A model generated the notes under the pieces. That model worked only from the letters and a program-made list of their open reading frames with translations. It was not told the origin of the DNA and searched no databases. Made by a program: the position numbers and the translations under genes. 64,000 nt of DNA from SLDF01 sp964537925 (GTDB taxonomy: Bacteria; Bacteroidota; Bacteroidia; Chitinophagales; Saprospiraceae), in NCBI GenBank assembly GCA_964537925.1, contig CAZICV010000005.1, positions 62,001-126,000 on the forward strand, read 5' to 3'. Below are positions 8,363 to 17,243 of this stretch, one piece after another (position 1 is the stretch's first letter; every line of letters begins with the position of its first letter).

Positions 8363-8878
8363 ATGACGTTTAAAGAAATACAGGATCTCATCAGGCTGGT
8401 GGACCGTTCCAACCTTGCCGAGTTCCGGATGAAGGACGGTGAGTTTGAAGTTACGATCCGTACACAGAAATATGTTGAAGGAAAGATATCCGAACGGGTA
8501 GTCCTGCAACAGCCCCAGGCGGTGATGGCTCCCCAGCCGTCAGTTGTTCCGTCAGAGCCCGTTGCACAACAGGCAAGACCGGCAACCCCTGCAGAACAGG
8601 CTCCGTCAGCGGGCCCCCAGGAGTCCGGCAAAGGACTGGTAGAGGTGAAGTCCCCGATGGTAGGAACATTCTATCGTTCCTCGTCACCCGACAAACCGCC
8701 TTATGTCCAGGTAGGCGATACCATTGAGGTCGGCGCCGTGGTCTGTATCATAGAGGCTATGAAGCTGTTCAATGAGATAGAGTCAGAGGTCAAGGGTAAA
8801 GTGGTGAAAGTGCTGGTAGAAGATGCCAGCCCGGTGGAGTACGATCAGGTACTGTTCCTGGTAGATCCCAATGCCTGA
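8363..8878 (+). CDS. accB: Biotin carboxyl carrier protein of acetyl-CoA carboxylase
   Basis: Carries the biotin that shuttles CO2 between the two half-reactions of acetyl-CoA carboxylase. It has 171 residues: an N-terminal helical segment, a Pro/Ala/Gln-rich linker (about 48-90) and the C-terminal biotinyl domain. The biotin site is K134 in EAMKLFNEIE, and the thumb region is SPDKPPYV. It lies 5 bp after efp and 51 bp before accC. Confidence 0.96.
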   Translation: MTFKEIQDLIRLVDRSNLAEFRMKDGEFEVTIRTQKYVEGKISERVVLQQPQAVMAPQPSVVPSEPVAQQARPATPAEQAPSAGPQESGKGLVEVKSPMVGTFYRSSSPDKPPYVQVGDTIEVGAVVCIIEAMKLFNEIESEVKGKVVKVLVEDASPVEYDQVLFLVDPNA

Positions 8879-8929
8879 ACTGTTTCCGGTTAGACAGATA
8901 TCTTACCGGTCATCCAAGAAGCTGTACCT

Positions 8930-10270
8930 ATGTTTAAGAAAATACTGATCGCCAATCGTGGTGAGATCGCCCTTCGTATCATTCGTACCTGCAAGGAGAT
9001 GGGCATCGCGACAGTGGCTGTGTATTCGACGGCGGACAAAGAGTCGTTGCACGTGCGGTTTGCCGATGAAGCCGTCTGTATCGGCCCGCCGGCATCTTCC
9101 GAATCCTACCTGAGTATCCCGAAGATCATGGCTGCCGTAGAGATCACCAACGCGGACGCTGTTCATCCCGGATACGGATTCCTCGCGGAAAATGCGGACT
9201 TTGCCGAGGTCTGTACCGAGTATGGTATCAAGTTTATCGGCCCTACCCCGGAGATGATCCGTAGGATGGGCGACAAGATCACGGCCAAGGAGACTATGAT
9301 CGCCGCAGGCGTACCTGTCGTGCCAGGCTCCGAAGGCTTGCTGAAAGATCTGAAGACCGGCAAGAAGATCGCCAAGGACATCGGCTACCCGATCATACTC
9401 AAGGCTACGGCAGGAGGAGGAGGACGCGGAATGCGGATCGTGTGGAAGGAAGCGGACTTTGAAGACCAGTGGGGCAGCGCGCGCCGTGAAGCCAAAGCGG
9501 CATTCGGCAATGACGGGATCTATGTAGAGAAGTATATAGAGGAACCGCGACATATAGAGTTCCAGATCATAGGGGATCAGTACGGCCGGGTCGCCCATCT
9601 TTCCGAACGGGATTGCTCCATACAGCGAAGACACCAGAAACTGGTAGAAGAATCGCCTTCTCCCTTCATGACCCCTGAGCTGCGTAAGATCATGGGCGAA
9701 GCAGCGATAGCGGCGGGCGCTTCCATCAATTACGAGGGGGTGGGTACGGTGGAGTTCCTTGTCGACAAGTACCGCAACTTCTACTTCATGGAGATGAATA
9801 CCCGGATACAGGTAGAACATCCTGTGACAGAAGAGGTCATCGACCACGACCTGATCAAAGAGCAGATCAAGGTAGCGGCCGGTATCGAGATTTCCGGCAA
9901 GAACTATGAACCGGTGCTTCATGCCATCGAATGCCGGATCAATGCCGAAGATCCATTCAACGATTTTCGCCCCAGTCCGGGCAAGATCACCTCGTTTCAC
10001 AGTTCCAAGGGACATGGAGTGAGGGTAGATACACATGTATATGCGGGCTATACCGTACCACCGTACTACGATTCGATGATTGCCAAGCTGATCTGCAAGG
10101 CCCAGACCCGCGAAGAGTGTATCACCAAGATGCAGCGGGCACTCGACGAGTTCATCGTGGAGGGTGTGAAGACCACAGTTCCATTCCACCAGAAGCTCAT
10201 GCGCAATGAGGATTTCAGGAAGGGCAACTTCCATACCGGCTTTCTCAATACATGGAACTTCAAAGACTGA
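8930..10270 (+). CDS. accC: Biotin carboxylase subunit of acetyl-CoA carboxylase
   Basis: ATP-dependent carboxylation of the biotin on AccB, giving the CO2 donor for malonyl-CoA. The protein has 446 residues with the ATP-grasp fold: N-terminal KKILIANRGEIALR, glycine-rich loop KATAGGGGRGMR at about 159-170, catalytic region HIEFQI and SIQRRHQK, and EMNTRIQVEHPVTE near residues 286-299. Length and motifs are complete. It pairs with accB immediately upstream; the carboxyltransferase subunits are not in the window. A long antisense reading frame opposite this gene is a shadow. Confidence 0.97.
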   Translation: MFKKILIANRGEIALRIIRTCKEMGIATVAVYSTADKESLHVRFADEAVCIGPPASSESYLSIPKIMAAVEITNADAVHPGYGFLAENADFAEVCTEYGIKFIGPTPEMIRRMGDKITAKETMIAAGVPVVPGSEGLLKDLKTGKKIAKDIGYPIILKATAGGGGRGMRIVWKEADFEDQWGSARREAKAAFGNDGIYVEKYIEEPRHIEFQIIGDQYGRVAHLSERDCSIQRRHQKLVEESPSPFMTPELRKIMGEAAIAAGASINYEGVGTVEFLVDKYRNFYFMEMNTRIQVEHPVTEEVIDHDLIKEQIKVAAGIEISGKNYEPVLHAIECRINAEDPFNDFRPSPGKITSFHSSKGHGVRVDTHVYAGYTVPPYYDSMIAKLICKAQTREECITKMQRALDEFIVEGVKTTVPFHQKLMRNEDFRKGNFHTGFLNTWNFKD

Positions 10271-10335
10271 CGATCTCTACTGTCCTCTCTTTGTCATAGA
10301 GCTGCCGGGCCTGGTTTCTTGACCGGGATTTGCTT

Positions 10336-10343
10336 TACATTTG
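10336..10343 (+). promoter_or_regulatory. -7 box TACATTTG for the ABC exporter gene
   Basis: Exact TAnnTTTG match ending 21 nt before the ATG at 10365. The in-frame TTG at 10341 is part of this box, so the longer reading is rejected. Confidence 0.6.
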
Positions 10344-10364
10344 TGGCAGTTTTGTCCCCGGCCT

Positions 10365-12182
10365 ATGCGTGATTTTATCAGGATACTCCGGCTGATCCGC
10401 CCTTTCAGAGGGTGGGTCGCGCTGAATATCGCCGCCAACTTACTGGTGGCGGCTTTCATGGTGTTCAGTATTCCTGCGCTGATACCTTTCTTTCGTATCC
10501 TGTTCGGGCTCGACGGAGATGAGCCGGTAGCACGGGTTGACCGGCTGGAAGCAGGCAATGTACTGGAGTATATACGATACCAGATGAGTGTCGCCATAGA
10601 GGTCTACGGCAAGGATACCATCATGATGTGGCTCTGTATATCTCTGGTGATTATCTTCCTGTTCAAGAACATCTTTCGCTACCTGTCCCTGTTTGCGCTG
10701 GCGCCCATCCGCAACGGGGTAGCCCATGATCTGCGCGACAGGCTGTTTCGCAAGGTGCAGATCCTGCCGGTAGGCTTCTTTTCCGAGGAGAAAAAAGGAA
10801 ACCTGATCTCCCGGTTCTCCTCCGATATGCTTGAGGTAGAGTGGAGCATTTTCAACGTGCTGGAGGCGCTGTTCAGGTCACCGTTGGTGATGACGGGCAG
10901 CCTGGCTTATATGATTTATGTGAGTCCGGGGCTTACGGTGTATGTGTTTGCCATGGTGCTCGTCATGGCTTTCCTGATCGGGCGTATATCCCGGACACTG
11001 AAGAAGCGCTCGTTCAGGGCGCAGGAGCGCCTGGGCGACCTGATATCTCATGTAGAGGAAGCGGTATCGGGACAGAAGATCGTCAAATCGTTCAATGCCG
11101 AGGGATACCTCCAGTCAAGGTTTGATGAGGTCAACGGGGGATTCAAGCGTATGTTGGATCATATCCTGTGGCGCCGGGATCTGGCTTCGCCCTTGTCGGA
11201 GTTCATGGGGATCACTGTGCTGGCCCTGTTGTTGTGGGTCGGTTCCAAAGAGGTATTCAGCAATGCAGTCGACCCCAGTTTGTTCCTCACTTTCCTGTTT
11301 GCTTTTTACAATGTGATCGATCCTGCCAAGCAGTTCTCTAATGCGTTCTTTAATGTCAGGAAAGGAATGGCAGCCCTGGATCGCATCGAAGAGATACTGC
11401 GCATTGAAGTGCCTATCAAAGAGGAGCCCGGCGCACAGCCAGGGCGGGGTTTTGAAAAATCGATCGAATTCAGTGGAGTTCACTTTCACTATCCGCTGTC
11501 CGATACCCAGGTACTCACTGATATAAACCTGACAATCGGGAAAGGAGAGAAGGTAGCGCTGGTCGGGCCGTCCGGCTCCGGCAAGAGCACACTCGCCGAT
11601 CTGCTGCCTAGGTTTTACGATGTGACGTCAGGAGAGATCAGGGTAGACGGTACGGACATACGACGGCTGCGGCTGAAGGATCTGCGATCTCTCTTCGGGA
11701 TCGTCACACAGGATCCCATACTATTCAACGATACGATATACAACAACCTGGTGTTCGGCCTGAAAGACGTCGGTCCGGAGGAGGTCGAGGAGGCGGCGCG
11801 CCTCGCGAATGCCCATGATTTCATCCTGCAGGCGGAGAAGGGGTACCAGACCATCATCGGGGACAGGGGGGTAAAGCTCAGCGGCGGACAGCGCCAGCGG
11901 CTGACCATAGCCAGGGCATTGCTGAAAAATCCCCCGGTATTCATCATGGATGAAGCTACTTCGTCCCTGGATGCAGCTTCGGAAAAGGCAGTCCAGACCG
12001 CGATGGACCGTGCTATGGAAAATCGTACAGCCATCATCATTGCTCACCGGATAGCGACCGTACAGAATGCAGATCGCATCATTGTCCTGGACGAAGGACA
12101 TATAGTAGAGATGGGCGACCATCGTTCGCTGATGGCGCTACAGGGCAAATACTACAGCCTGGTTCAGCTACAGGGGTTATAA
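10365..12182 (+). CDS. ABC transporter, fused permease and ATPase (MsbA-like exporter)
   Basis: A 605-residue half-transporter of the inner membrane. The N-terminal six-helix transmembrane domain covers about residues 15-320, and the C-terminal ATPase domain has Walker A GPSGSGKS at about 401-408, signature LSGGQRQR near 505, Walker B VFIMDEATS near 525 and the switch His in IIAHR. The family includes MsbA lipid A flippases and multidrug exporters; the substrate cannot be fixed here. The start is the ATG at 10365, because the TTG at 10341 lies in the -7 box. It stands alone between accC and the phosphoesterase gene. Confidence 0.92.
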   Translation: MRDFIRILRLIRPFRGWVALNIAANLLVAAFMVFSIPALIPFFRILFGLDGDEPVARVDRLEAGNVLEYIRYQMSVAIEVYGKDTIMMWLCISLVIIFLFKNIFRYLSLFALAPIRNGVAHDLRDRLFRKVQILPVGFFSEEKKGNLISRFSSDMLEVEWSIFNVLEALFRSPLVMTGSLAYMIYVSPGLTVYVFAMVLVMAFLIGRISRTLKKRSFRAQERLGDLISHVEEAVSGQKIVKSFNAEGYLQSRFDEVNGGFKRMLDHILWRRDLASPLSEFMGITVLALLLWVGSKEVFSNAVDPSLFLTFLFAFYNVIDPAKQFSNAFFNVRKGMAALDRIEEILRIEVPIKEEPGAQPGRGFEKSIEFSGVHFHYPLSDTQVLTDINLTIGKGEKVALVGPSGSGKSTLADLLPRFYDVTSGEIRVDGTDIRRLRLKDLRSLFGIVTQDPILFNDTIYNNLVFGLKDVGPEEVEEAARLANAHDFILQAEKGYQTIIGDRGVKLSGGQRQRLTIARALLKNPPVFIMDEATSSLDAASEKAVQTAMDRAMENRTAIIIAHRIATVQNADRIIVLDEGHIVEMGDHRSLMALQGKYYSLVQLQGL

Positions 12183-12262
12183 GACGCTCTTTTTCCGGCT
12201 CGGGCGGAGGAACTTTCGGCCCTTGTTTTCGTTTAAATGAGCACTCAGGCCTATTATCGATT

Positions 12263-13489
12263 ATGCGGGTATTTGTTCTTTTGATCATCATGTTGTTGCT
12301 GGATGTGTATGTTTACCAGGCTGTGCGTTTTCTCAGCCAGGGCACACAAGACTGGCTCAGGTTGCTGTGGAGGGGGAGTTTTTGGGTCAGCAGTATATTT
12401 TCGATCCTACTGGCCTTCTTTATCCTGAGTGGGTACGCCGATAAGTGGCCGCGCCATTTGCTGACCTATGTCCGCACATTCCTGCTCATATTTTATGCTT
12501 CCAAGCTGGTTTTTGGCCTGTTTATCCTGATCGATGACCTGAGGCGTATAGGCCTGCGTGTCTTCAATGCATTTTCGCAGAGTGACCCGTACGACCTGGG
12601 CCGGTCGCGTTTTCTTACGCATACTGCCTGGATCATAGGTCTGATGCCGTTCAGCTCGCTCGTCTACGGTATGTGGCGCAATCCCTACAGGTACAGGGTT
12701 TATCCGGCCAGTATTCATGTGCCCGGACTAGAGGGCGCTTCCCGGCCATTGCGCATTGTCCAGATCTCAGACATACATTCGGGTAGTTTTACGTTCAAGG
12801 CCCCGGTCGAGAACGCCATAGATATGATCAATGATCTCGATGCGGACCTGGTCTTTTTTACTGGGGACCTGGTCAACAGCAAGGCCGACGAGATGGAGCC
12901 TTTCATGGATATCTTCAGTCGTATCCGCGCCAGGCACGGGGTATATTCGGTCCTGGGCAACCATGACTACGGAGACTATGCTTCCTGGCCGGATGCAGCT
13001 TCGAAGGCGGCCAATCTTCACCGTCTGAAGGAGATCCACCGCGAGATGGGGTGGGATTTGCTGCTCAATGAGCACAGGTGTATTGACTGGGAGGGCAAAC
13101 GTTTGTGTGTGGTCGGTGTCGAGAATTACAGCGCCCTGCCGCAGTTTCAGAAATACGGAGACCTTGCGAAGGCGACAGAAGGATCGACAGCGGACCTCTA
13201 CCTGCTCCTCTCGCACGACCCGACCCATTGGGACGCACAGGTTAGCCGTGATTTTCCACAGATCGGTGTTACATTTTCGGGGCATACACATGGCTTTCAA
13301 TTCGGCATCGAGATACCCGGCTTCCTGCGTTGGAGTCCCTCGCAATATGTATACAAGCATTGGGCAGGTCTCTACAGACGTGGGGCGCAGTATCTTTATG
13401 TCAATCGCGGATTGGGTTTTTTGGGGTATCCGGGCAGGGTAGGCATCCTTCCTGAGATCAGCCTTATAGAACTCAGATCTGACAATTAA
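12263..13489 (+). CDS. Membrane-anchored calcineurin-type metallophosphoesterase
   Basis: A 408-residue protein. The N-terminal 140 residues hold about four membrane segments (around 2-22, 38-58, 70-92 and 118-137). The C-terminal phosphoesterase domain has the full two-metal motif set: D170-I-H172, G200-D201, G231-N-H-D234, S316-H-D318 and G339-H-T-H342. The YaeI-type group acts on UDP-2,3-diacylglucosamine-like or other phosphodiesters; the true substrate is unknown. No perfect -7 box was found in the 80 bp before the ATG. Confidence 0.9.
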   Translation: MRVFVLLIIMLLLDVYVYQAVRFLSQGTQDWLRLLWRGSFWVSSIFSILLAFFILSGYADKWPRHLLTYVRTFLLIFYASKLVFGLFILIDDLRRIGLRVFNAFSQSDPYDLGRSRFLTHTAWIIGLMPFSSLVYGMWRNPYRYRVYPASIHVPGLEGASRPLRIVQISDIHSGSFTFKAPVENAIDMINDLDADLVFFTGDLVNSKADEMEPFMDIFSRIRARHGVYSVLGNHDYGDYASWPDAASKAANLHRLKEIHREMGWDLLLNEHRCIDWEGKRLCVVGVENYSALPQFQKYGDLAKATEGSTADLYLLLSHDPTHWDAQVSRDFPQIGVTFSGHTHGFQFGIEIPGFLRWSPSQYVYKHWAGLYRRGAQYLYVNRGLGFLGYPGRVGILPEISLIELRSDN

Positions 13490-13493
13490 ACAT

Positions 13494-13501
13494 TAACTTT
13501 G
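13494..13501 (+). promoter_or_regulatory. -7 box TAACTTTG for the secreted-protein cluster
   Basis: Exact TAnnTTTG match, 5 nt after the phosphoesterase stop and 22 nt before the ATG at 13524. It probably drives the lipoprotein, GWxTD and perhaps DUF6794 genes. Confidence 0.6.
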
Positions 13502-13523
13502 GGTATCAATCAAGATTATCCTT

Positions 13524-13901
13524 ATGCGTAAATACGGAATCTCCGCAGTACTTGTTCTGGCCGTTTCCTGCCTGCTTGCAGGTCTGTCTTCCTGCGGCGC
13601 CGAAAAGAATACGGCAGAGTATCCTCAATTGCTGTCGGGAGACTGGAGCCTGCTGCGTGCAGAGCGCGATGGTGTCGAGACCGAGACGCTTTTTGGACTG
13701 TTCATGCGTTTTGAAGGGGATATGGTCCAGTCCAATGTCCAGGGCGAGACCATGGAGTATGATTACGAATTGGCCGGTTCTTCTCTTCATTTTTCGGGTG
13801 AAGGCCACCTCGACTTCGAGATCAGGAACCTGAATCTCGATACCTTGGTGTTGGATACGAAGATCAGCGATGCCAGTTTTACGCTTTGGTTTACCAAATA
13901 A
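13524..13901 (+). CDS. Small lipocalin-like lipoprotein
   Basis: A 125-residue lipoprotein with signal and lipobox L-S-S-C (Cys28). The mature part starts with LLSGDWSLLRAERDG, the usual first strand of the lipocalin-like (META/DUF-type) beta-barrel domains of Bacteroidota, and continues as alternating short strands to the end. Ligand and function are unknown. It starts 10 bp before the end of no other gene but is followed after only 10 bp by the GWxTD gene, which suggests co-expression. Confidence 0.7.
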   Translation: MRKYGISAVLVLAVSCLLAGLSSCGAEKNTAEYPQLLSGDWSLLRAERDGVETETLFGLFMRFEGDMVQSNVQGETMEYDYELAGSSLHFSGEGHLDFEIRNLNLDTLVLDTKISDASFTLWFTK

Positions 13902-13911
13902 AATCAGGGTT

Positions 13912-15372
13912 ATGAAGGCCAGGATCTGTTTTTTTTTGCTGCTGTTGATAGGCGCTGTCCGCCTGCAGGCCGTAGAAGCCAGTCTTACTTACGCGGTATT
14001 CCGGGGGCCTGAGTCACCTTACCTCGAACTATACCTCTACATACTAGGCAATTCCGTTCGGTTTGAGCAGGCAGAGGGAGAGACTGACCGAAAGCAGTCT
14101 TCGGTGGAGGTCTTGGTGCTGATCAAACAAGGCGAAGAGATCGTTCGCTATGACAAGTTCCGGCTCAATAGCCCGGCTTCCGCCGAGCCGCTGAGCTACG
14201 CCGATGTCAAGAGGCTCGCACTGAAAGAAGGCGTCTATACGCTGGAGGTGGAGATCACGGACTTGCACAATCCTGCGGCTAAAACGCTCCTGAAAGAAAA
14301 TATCGAGGTAAAGAAAGATGACAAACACCTGGTGTCCGATGTACAGCTGCTCGGAACGGTGAAGAAAGCAGATGATGAAAGCCCTTTCGTCAAAAACGGT
14401 CTTTTCATGGAGAATCTGCCGTTCAACTTCTACGGCAGGCATTACAAGACATTGAGCTTCTATTGTGAGGTCTATGCAGAGCCTGTACATACCGGCGAGA
14501 GCTATCTGCTGCAGTACAGCATCCTCAGATCCGGAGGCAGCGGCCACAGGGAGCCGGTACGGACCCAGTATACCAGGCGTACGCACCAGCCGGTAGACCC
14601 GATCGTTCATCAATGGGACATCAGCAAGCTTCCCTCGGGGGATTACATACTCCAGGTATCCCTGATCGATACGCAGAAGAACCCTATATATAGCAGCGAG
14701 GTGGCTTTTGTCCGCTCCAATCCCGAATATGATTACCAGGAGACATTGGCAAAACTTTCTTCTGAGCCGGGTGGTGACAACTTCACGGAGAAGCTGGATT
14801 CTACCGAACTGCGCTATGCACTGCGCGCGCTGGTGCCCCGGATACCGCAGACAGAAGCAGAAGTGCTTAAACTCATCATCGGCAACAAGGAGTTGCCCGC
14901 CATGCGCAGTTTCCTGTTCAACTTCTACGAAAAAGAAAATCCGCAAAGCCCGGAGGCAGCCTATATGAGGTATATGGAAGTAGCCAGGGCGGTAGATAAG
15001 ACTTATCAGAACGGCTTCGGCTACGGCTTCGAAAGTGACCGTGGTTTTTTCTTCCTCAAGTACGGCAAGCCGGATAATATGCAGGTAGTCAATGACGATC
15101 CGGTGGCTCCTCCATACGAGATCTGGTTTTACAACAAGTTGCTGACCACCAACCAGTCCAATGTCAGGTTTGTGTTCTACAACCCCAGCCTGGCGCACAA
15201 TGGGCATGTGCTCCTGCACTCCACAGCCCGCGGCGAATGGAACAACCCTAAGTGGGAGGTCCAGCTCTACAGGAATGCCGGAGGCGAGATGGATGGTGAC
15301 AACTATATCGATGGCACCCGTATGCAACAGAACTGGAACCGGCATGCCAGGCGTTTTTATGACGATTATTGA
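13912..15372 (+). CDS. GWxTD domain-containing secreted protein
   Basis: A 486-residue exported protein with a signal peptide (about 1-21, poly-Phe/Leu core, ending LQAVEA). The C-terminal 120 residues form the GWxTD-type domain found in Bacteroidota and a few other phyla: DRGFFFLKYGKPDNM, then APPYEIWFYN, then VRFVFYNPS. The middle is beta-rich with SxYLLQYSILRSGG-like segments. The ATG at 13912 is preferred over 13870, because the upstream one lies inside the lipoprotein gene and would put residues before the signal peptide. Function is unknown for the family. It lies between a lipocalin-like lipoprotein and a DUF6794 protein. Confidence 0.85.
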   Translation: MKARICFFLLLLIGAVRLQAVEASLTYAVFRGPESPYLELYLYILGNSVRFEQAEGETDRKQSSVEVLVLIKQGEEIVRYDKFRLNSPASAEPLSYADVKRLALKEGVYTLEVEITDLHNPAAKTLLKENIEVKKDDKHLVSDVQLLGTVKKADDESPFVKNGLFMENLPFNFYGRHYKTLSFYCEVYAEPVHTGESYLLQYSILRSGGSGHREPVRTQYTRRTHQPVDPIVHQWDISKLPSGDYILQVSLIDTQKNPIYSSEVAFVRSNPEYDYQETLAKLSSEPGGDNFTEKLDSTELRYALRALVPRIPQTEAEVLKLIIGNKELPAMRSFLFNFYEKENPQSPEAAYMRYMEVARAVDKTYQNGFGYGFESDRGFFFLKYGKPDNMQVVNDDPVAPPYEIWFYNKLLTTNQSNVRFVFYNPSLAHNGHVLLHSTARGEWNNPKWEVQLYRNAGGEMDGDNYIDGTRMQQNWNRHARRFYDDY

Positions 15373-15435
15373 TCCCTGCTTGTATATCGAACCGCGCCGC
15401 AGCTTCGTTTTTATTTTCTATCAGCGGAAGCCCGT

Positions 15436-15990
15436 ATGAATATTTTTCTTGTTATGCGTTGCCCTCATATCTGTGCTGCGATATTGATCTGTATGCTTGG
15501 TTCTTTGGCGCCGGGCATGTTGGCCGCCCAGTCCATCGGGGATGAAGTGTATGAAACAATTCCCTATGAAAAGCGCATAACACTGACGTATATCGACGAA
15601 GTATATATACCCGCCGATCTGAATGATGCGATCGCGGTGCTTGATAAGAAAATGGAACAGGCCGCCAGGGACAGGTTTGCAGCCCTCACGGAAGCTGATG
15701 CAGCTACCAAGCCTTATTTCAGTTTTGGTAAGTGGATGAATATCAACTGGAGCCTCGAAGAAGGATCCAGGCTGTCCCATTATTTCCGGTCCAGGGGTGT
15801 TGGCAAGACAGAAGATATGATCCGCATACTTATGACGGCCTATCACAGGCATCTGCGCAATGTGCCTGTAGCCGAACAGGAGCTGATCGATAAATACAAA
15901 GCGCTCCGGCGCAGCGAATATGAAGCCTACCAGGAGCGGCTGCGCAAGCTTCCCGCCATAGATACCGTGCCCCGCCGGGGGCAGCGCTGA
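15436..15990 (+). CDS. DUF6794-type secreted protein
   Basis: A 184-residue protein with an N-terminal signal peptide (to about residue 32, LAAQS). The body matches my memory of DUF6794: VYIPADLNDAIAVLD, then FGKWMNINWSLEEGSRLSHYFRSRG, then an MIRILMTAYHRHL helix. Function is unknown. The start could also be the ATG at 15454. It lies 63 bp after the GWxTD gene. The C-terminus (YEAYQERLRKLP) is basic and helical. Confidence 0.7.
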   Translation: MNIFLVMRCPHICAAILICMLGSLAPGMLAAQSIGDEVYETIPYEKRITLTYIDEVYIPADLNDAIAVLDKKMEQAARDRFAALTEADAATKPYFSFGKWMNINWSLEEGSRLSHYFRSRGVGKTEDMIRILMTAYHRHLRNVPVAEQELIDKYKALRRSEYEAYQERLRKLPAIDTVPRRGQR

Positions 15991-16202
15991 TATACCATCT
16001 CACAGGTTCGATCACCCTGTCACAGTCGCCTTTTTCTCCTGTGATAACGGTCTTTCCGTATGTCAGAATTATCTAACTGATTGAATATATAAAAGATAAA
16101 TATTGGAGAAACACGCATTTTGATATATATTAATGTGAGTTGCGTATTAACTTTGTACCTGCTGTACCGTCATACGGGGTAAACTAACATTAACAGGTAG
16201 AG
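15991..16202. other. Intergenic region before the thioredoxin-SPOR gene
   Basis: 212 bp with a clearly AT-rich stretch at 16075-16140. It holds the -7 box at 16148-16155 and a TTTTG at 16118-16122. I see no gene in it. Confidence 0.5.
16148..16155 (+). promoter_or_regulatory. -7 box TAACTTTG for the thioredoxin-SPOR gene
   Basis: Exact TAnnTTTG match, 47 nt before the ATG at 16203. A TTTTG at 16118-16122 lies 25 nt upstream, longer than the usual 19-21 nt for a -33 element. Confidence 0.6.
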
Positions 16203-17231
16203 ATGAAATCATCAATCTTAGGAATCTGTCTCTGTTGCCTGGCTTTATTGTCGTCGGCAGAGACCAGGGGTGAGCAGATACAGTTTATCCAGGGAGGAAT
16301 AGCTGCGGCCAAGTCCAGGGCTGTGGCGGAGGGGAAGCTTTTCTTCGCCGTGTTTTATACGGACTGGTGCCTGCCCTGCAAGTGGATGGACGAAAACACC
16401 TTTCGCGATCATGATCTCGCCGTGTTTGCTAATGGCAACTATCTTGCGGTCAAGGTCAATATAGATGACTTCGATGGGCATGCCCAACGCCAGCAATACA
16501 ATGTAGAGTTTCTGCCTACGATCATTGTATTTGATCAGGGTGGAGGTATACTCGGCAAATACGAGGAGTCGCTTTCATCCAAGCGCCTCCTGGAGGCACT
16601 GCAGTCTCACCGGTTCGATATGGCTAACAAGTCTATCAAACTGTCCTCTATCCCCTCTAAGGCCAGGAACGAAAATCCGCCTGCCTCCGTAGCGGCAGAT
16701 CAGGGGAAGCCGGCCCCGGCCCAAACCAAAGAGCGTGAGAAGGAGCGGGAAAAGATACGGGATAAGGAGACGCCTGCTAATCCTCCTGCAGTAGCGAACA
16801 ACAACAGCCCGCGCATGGAGAAAGCGGAGAAGGCGAAAACCGAAGAACCCAAACCGAAGGACCCGCCTGCCCGACCGGCCGAAACCACGCAGGCCGCGTC
16901 AGAGGAGAAAAAAGTGACTTCACCTCCTGTGCCTGACAAGCCGGTCACACCGCCGGCAGCGCAGCAAAGTTCAACGGCCACTGAAAGCGGCAAATATTAC
17001 AGCGTACAGGTAGGAACTTTTTCAAGGTTTGAGAATGCCGATGTCAGGCGTAATGAGTTCAAGGAGATCTTTGGAGACGGAGTGCATATCAAGATTGAAA
17101 AGAGCGGCGCCGATACGATCTACAAAGTGATGATCGGTCGCTATAAGACTTATGATGCAGCCAAGCCGCTGGTGAGCCTGCTGAAAGAGCAGGGCTATGA
17201 GGGTTTTGTCAAGGAAGTCTCTCAGAACTAA
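16203..17231 (+). CDS. Exported thioredoxin-like protein fused to a SPOR domain
   Basis: A 342-residue protein in three parts. A signal peptide (about 1-23) is followed by a thioredoxin-like domain with the active-site motif W55-C56-L-P-C59-K, as in the DUF255/thioredoxin_7 group. Residues 155-260 are a low-complexity linker rich in Lys, Glu, Pro and Ala, including a KEREKEREK run. Residues 264-340 are a SPOR domain: YYSVQVGTFSRF, then DTIYKVMIGRYKTYDAA, then EQGYEGFVKEV. SPOR domains bind denuded peptidoglycan glycan strands, so a periplasmic thiol oxidoreductase parked at septal or remodelled wall is the inferred role. hutI follows after 12 bp. Confidence 0.88.
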   Translation: MKSSILGICLCCLALLSSAETRGEQIQFIQGGIAAAKSRAVAEGKLFFAVFYTDWCLPCKWMDENTFRDHDLAVFANGNYLAVKVNIDDFDGHAQRQQYNVEFLPTIIVFDQGGGILGKYEESLSSKRLLEALQSHRFDMANKSIKLSSIPSKARNENPPASVAADQGKPAPAQTKEREKEREKIRDKETPANPPAVANNNSPRMEKAEKAKTEEPKPKDPPARPAETTQAASEEKKVTSPPVPDKPVTPPAAQQSSTATESGKYYSVQVGTFSRFENADVRRNEFKEIFGDGVHIKIEKSGADTIYKVMIGRYKTYDAAKPLVSLLKEQGYEGFVKEVSQN

Positions 17232-17243
17232 GCGCGGCGGATC

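Noticed and set aside
8903..10234. A 443-codon minus-strand open frame opposite accC
   Set aside because: accC is a complete, strongly conserved gene on the plus strand. The antisense frame has no recognisable motif and is a by-product of its codon use.
14044..15345. A 433-codon minus-strand open frame opposite the GWxTD gene
   Set aside because: It is a shadow of the GWxTD gene, with no family resemblance and no ribosome site or promoter.
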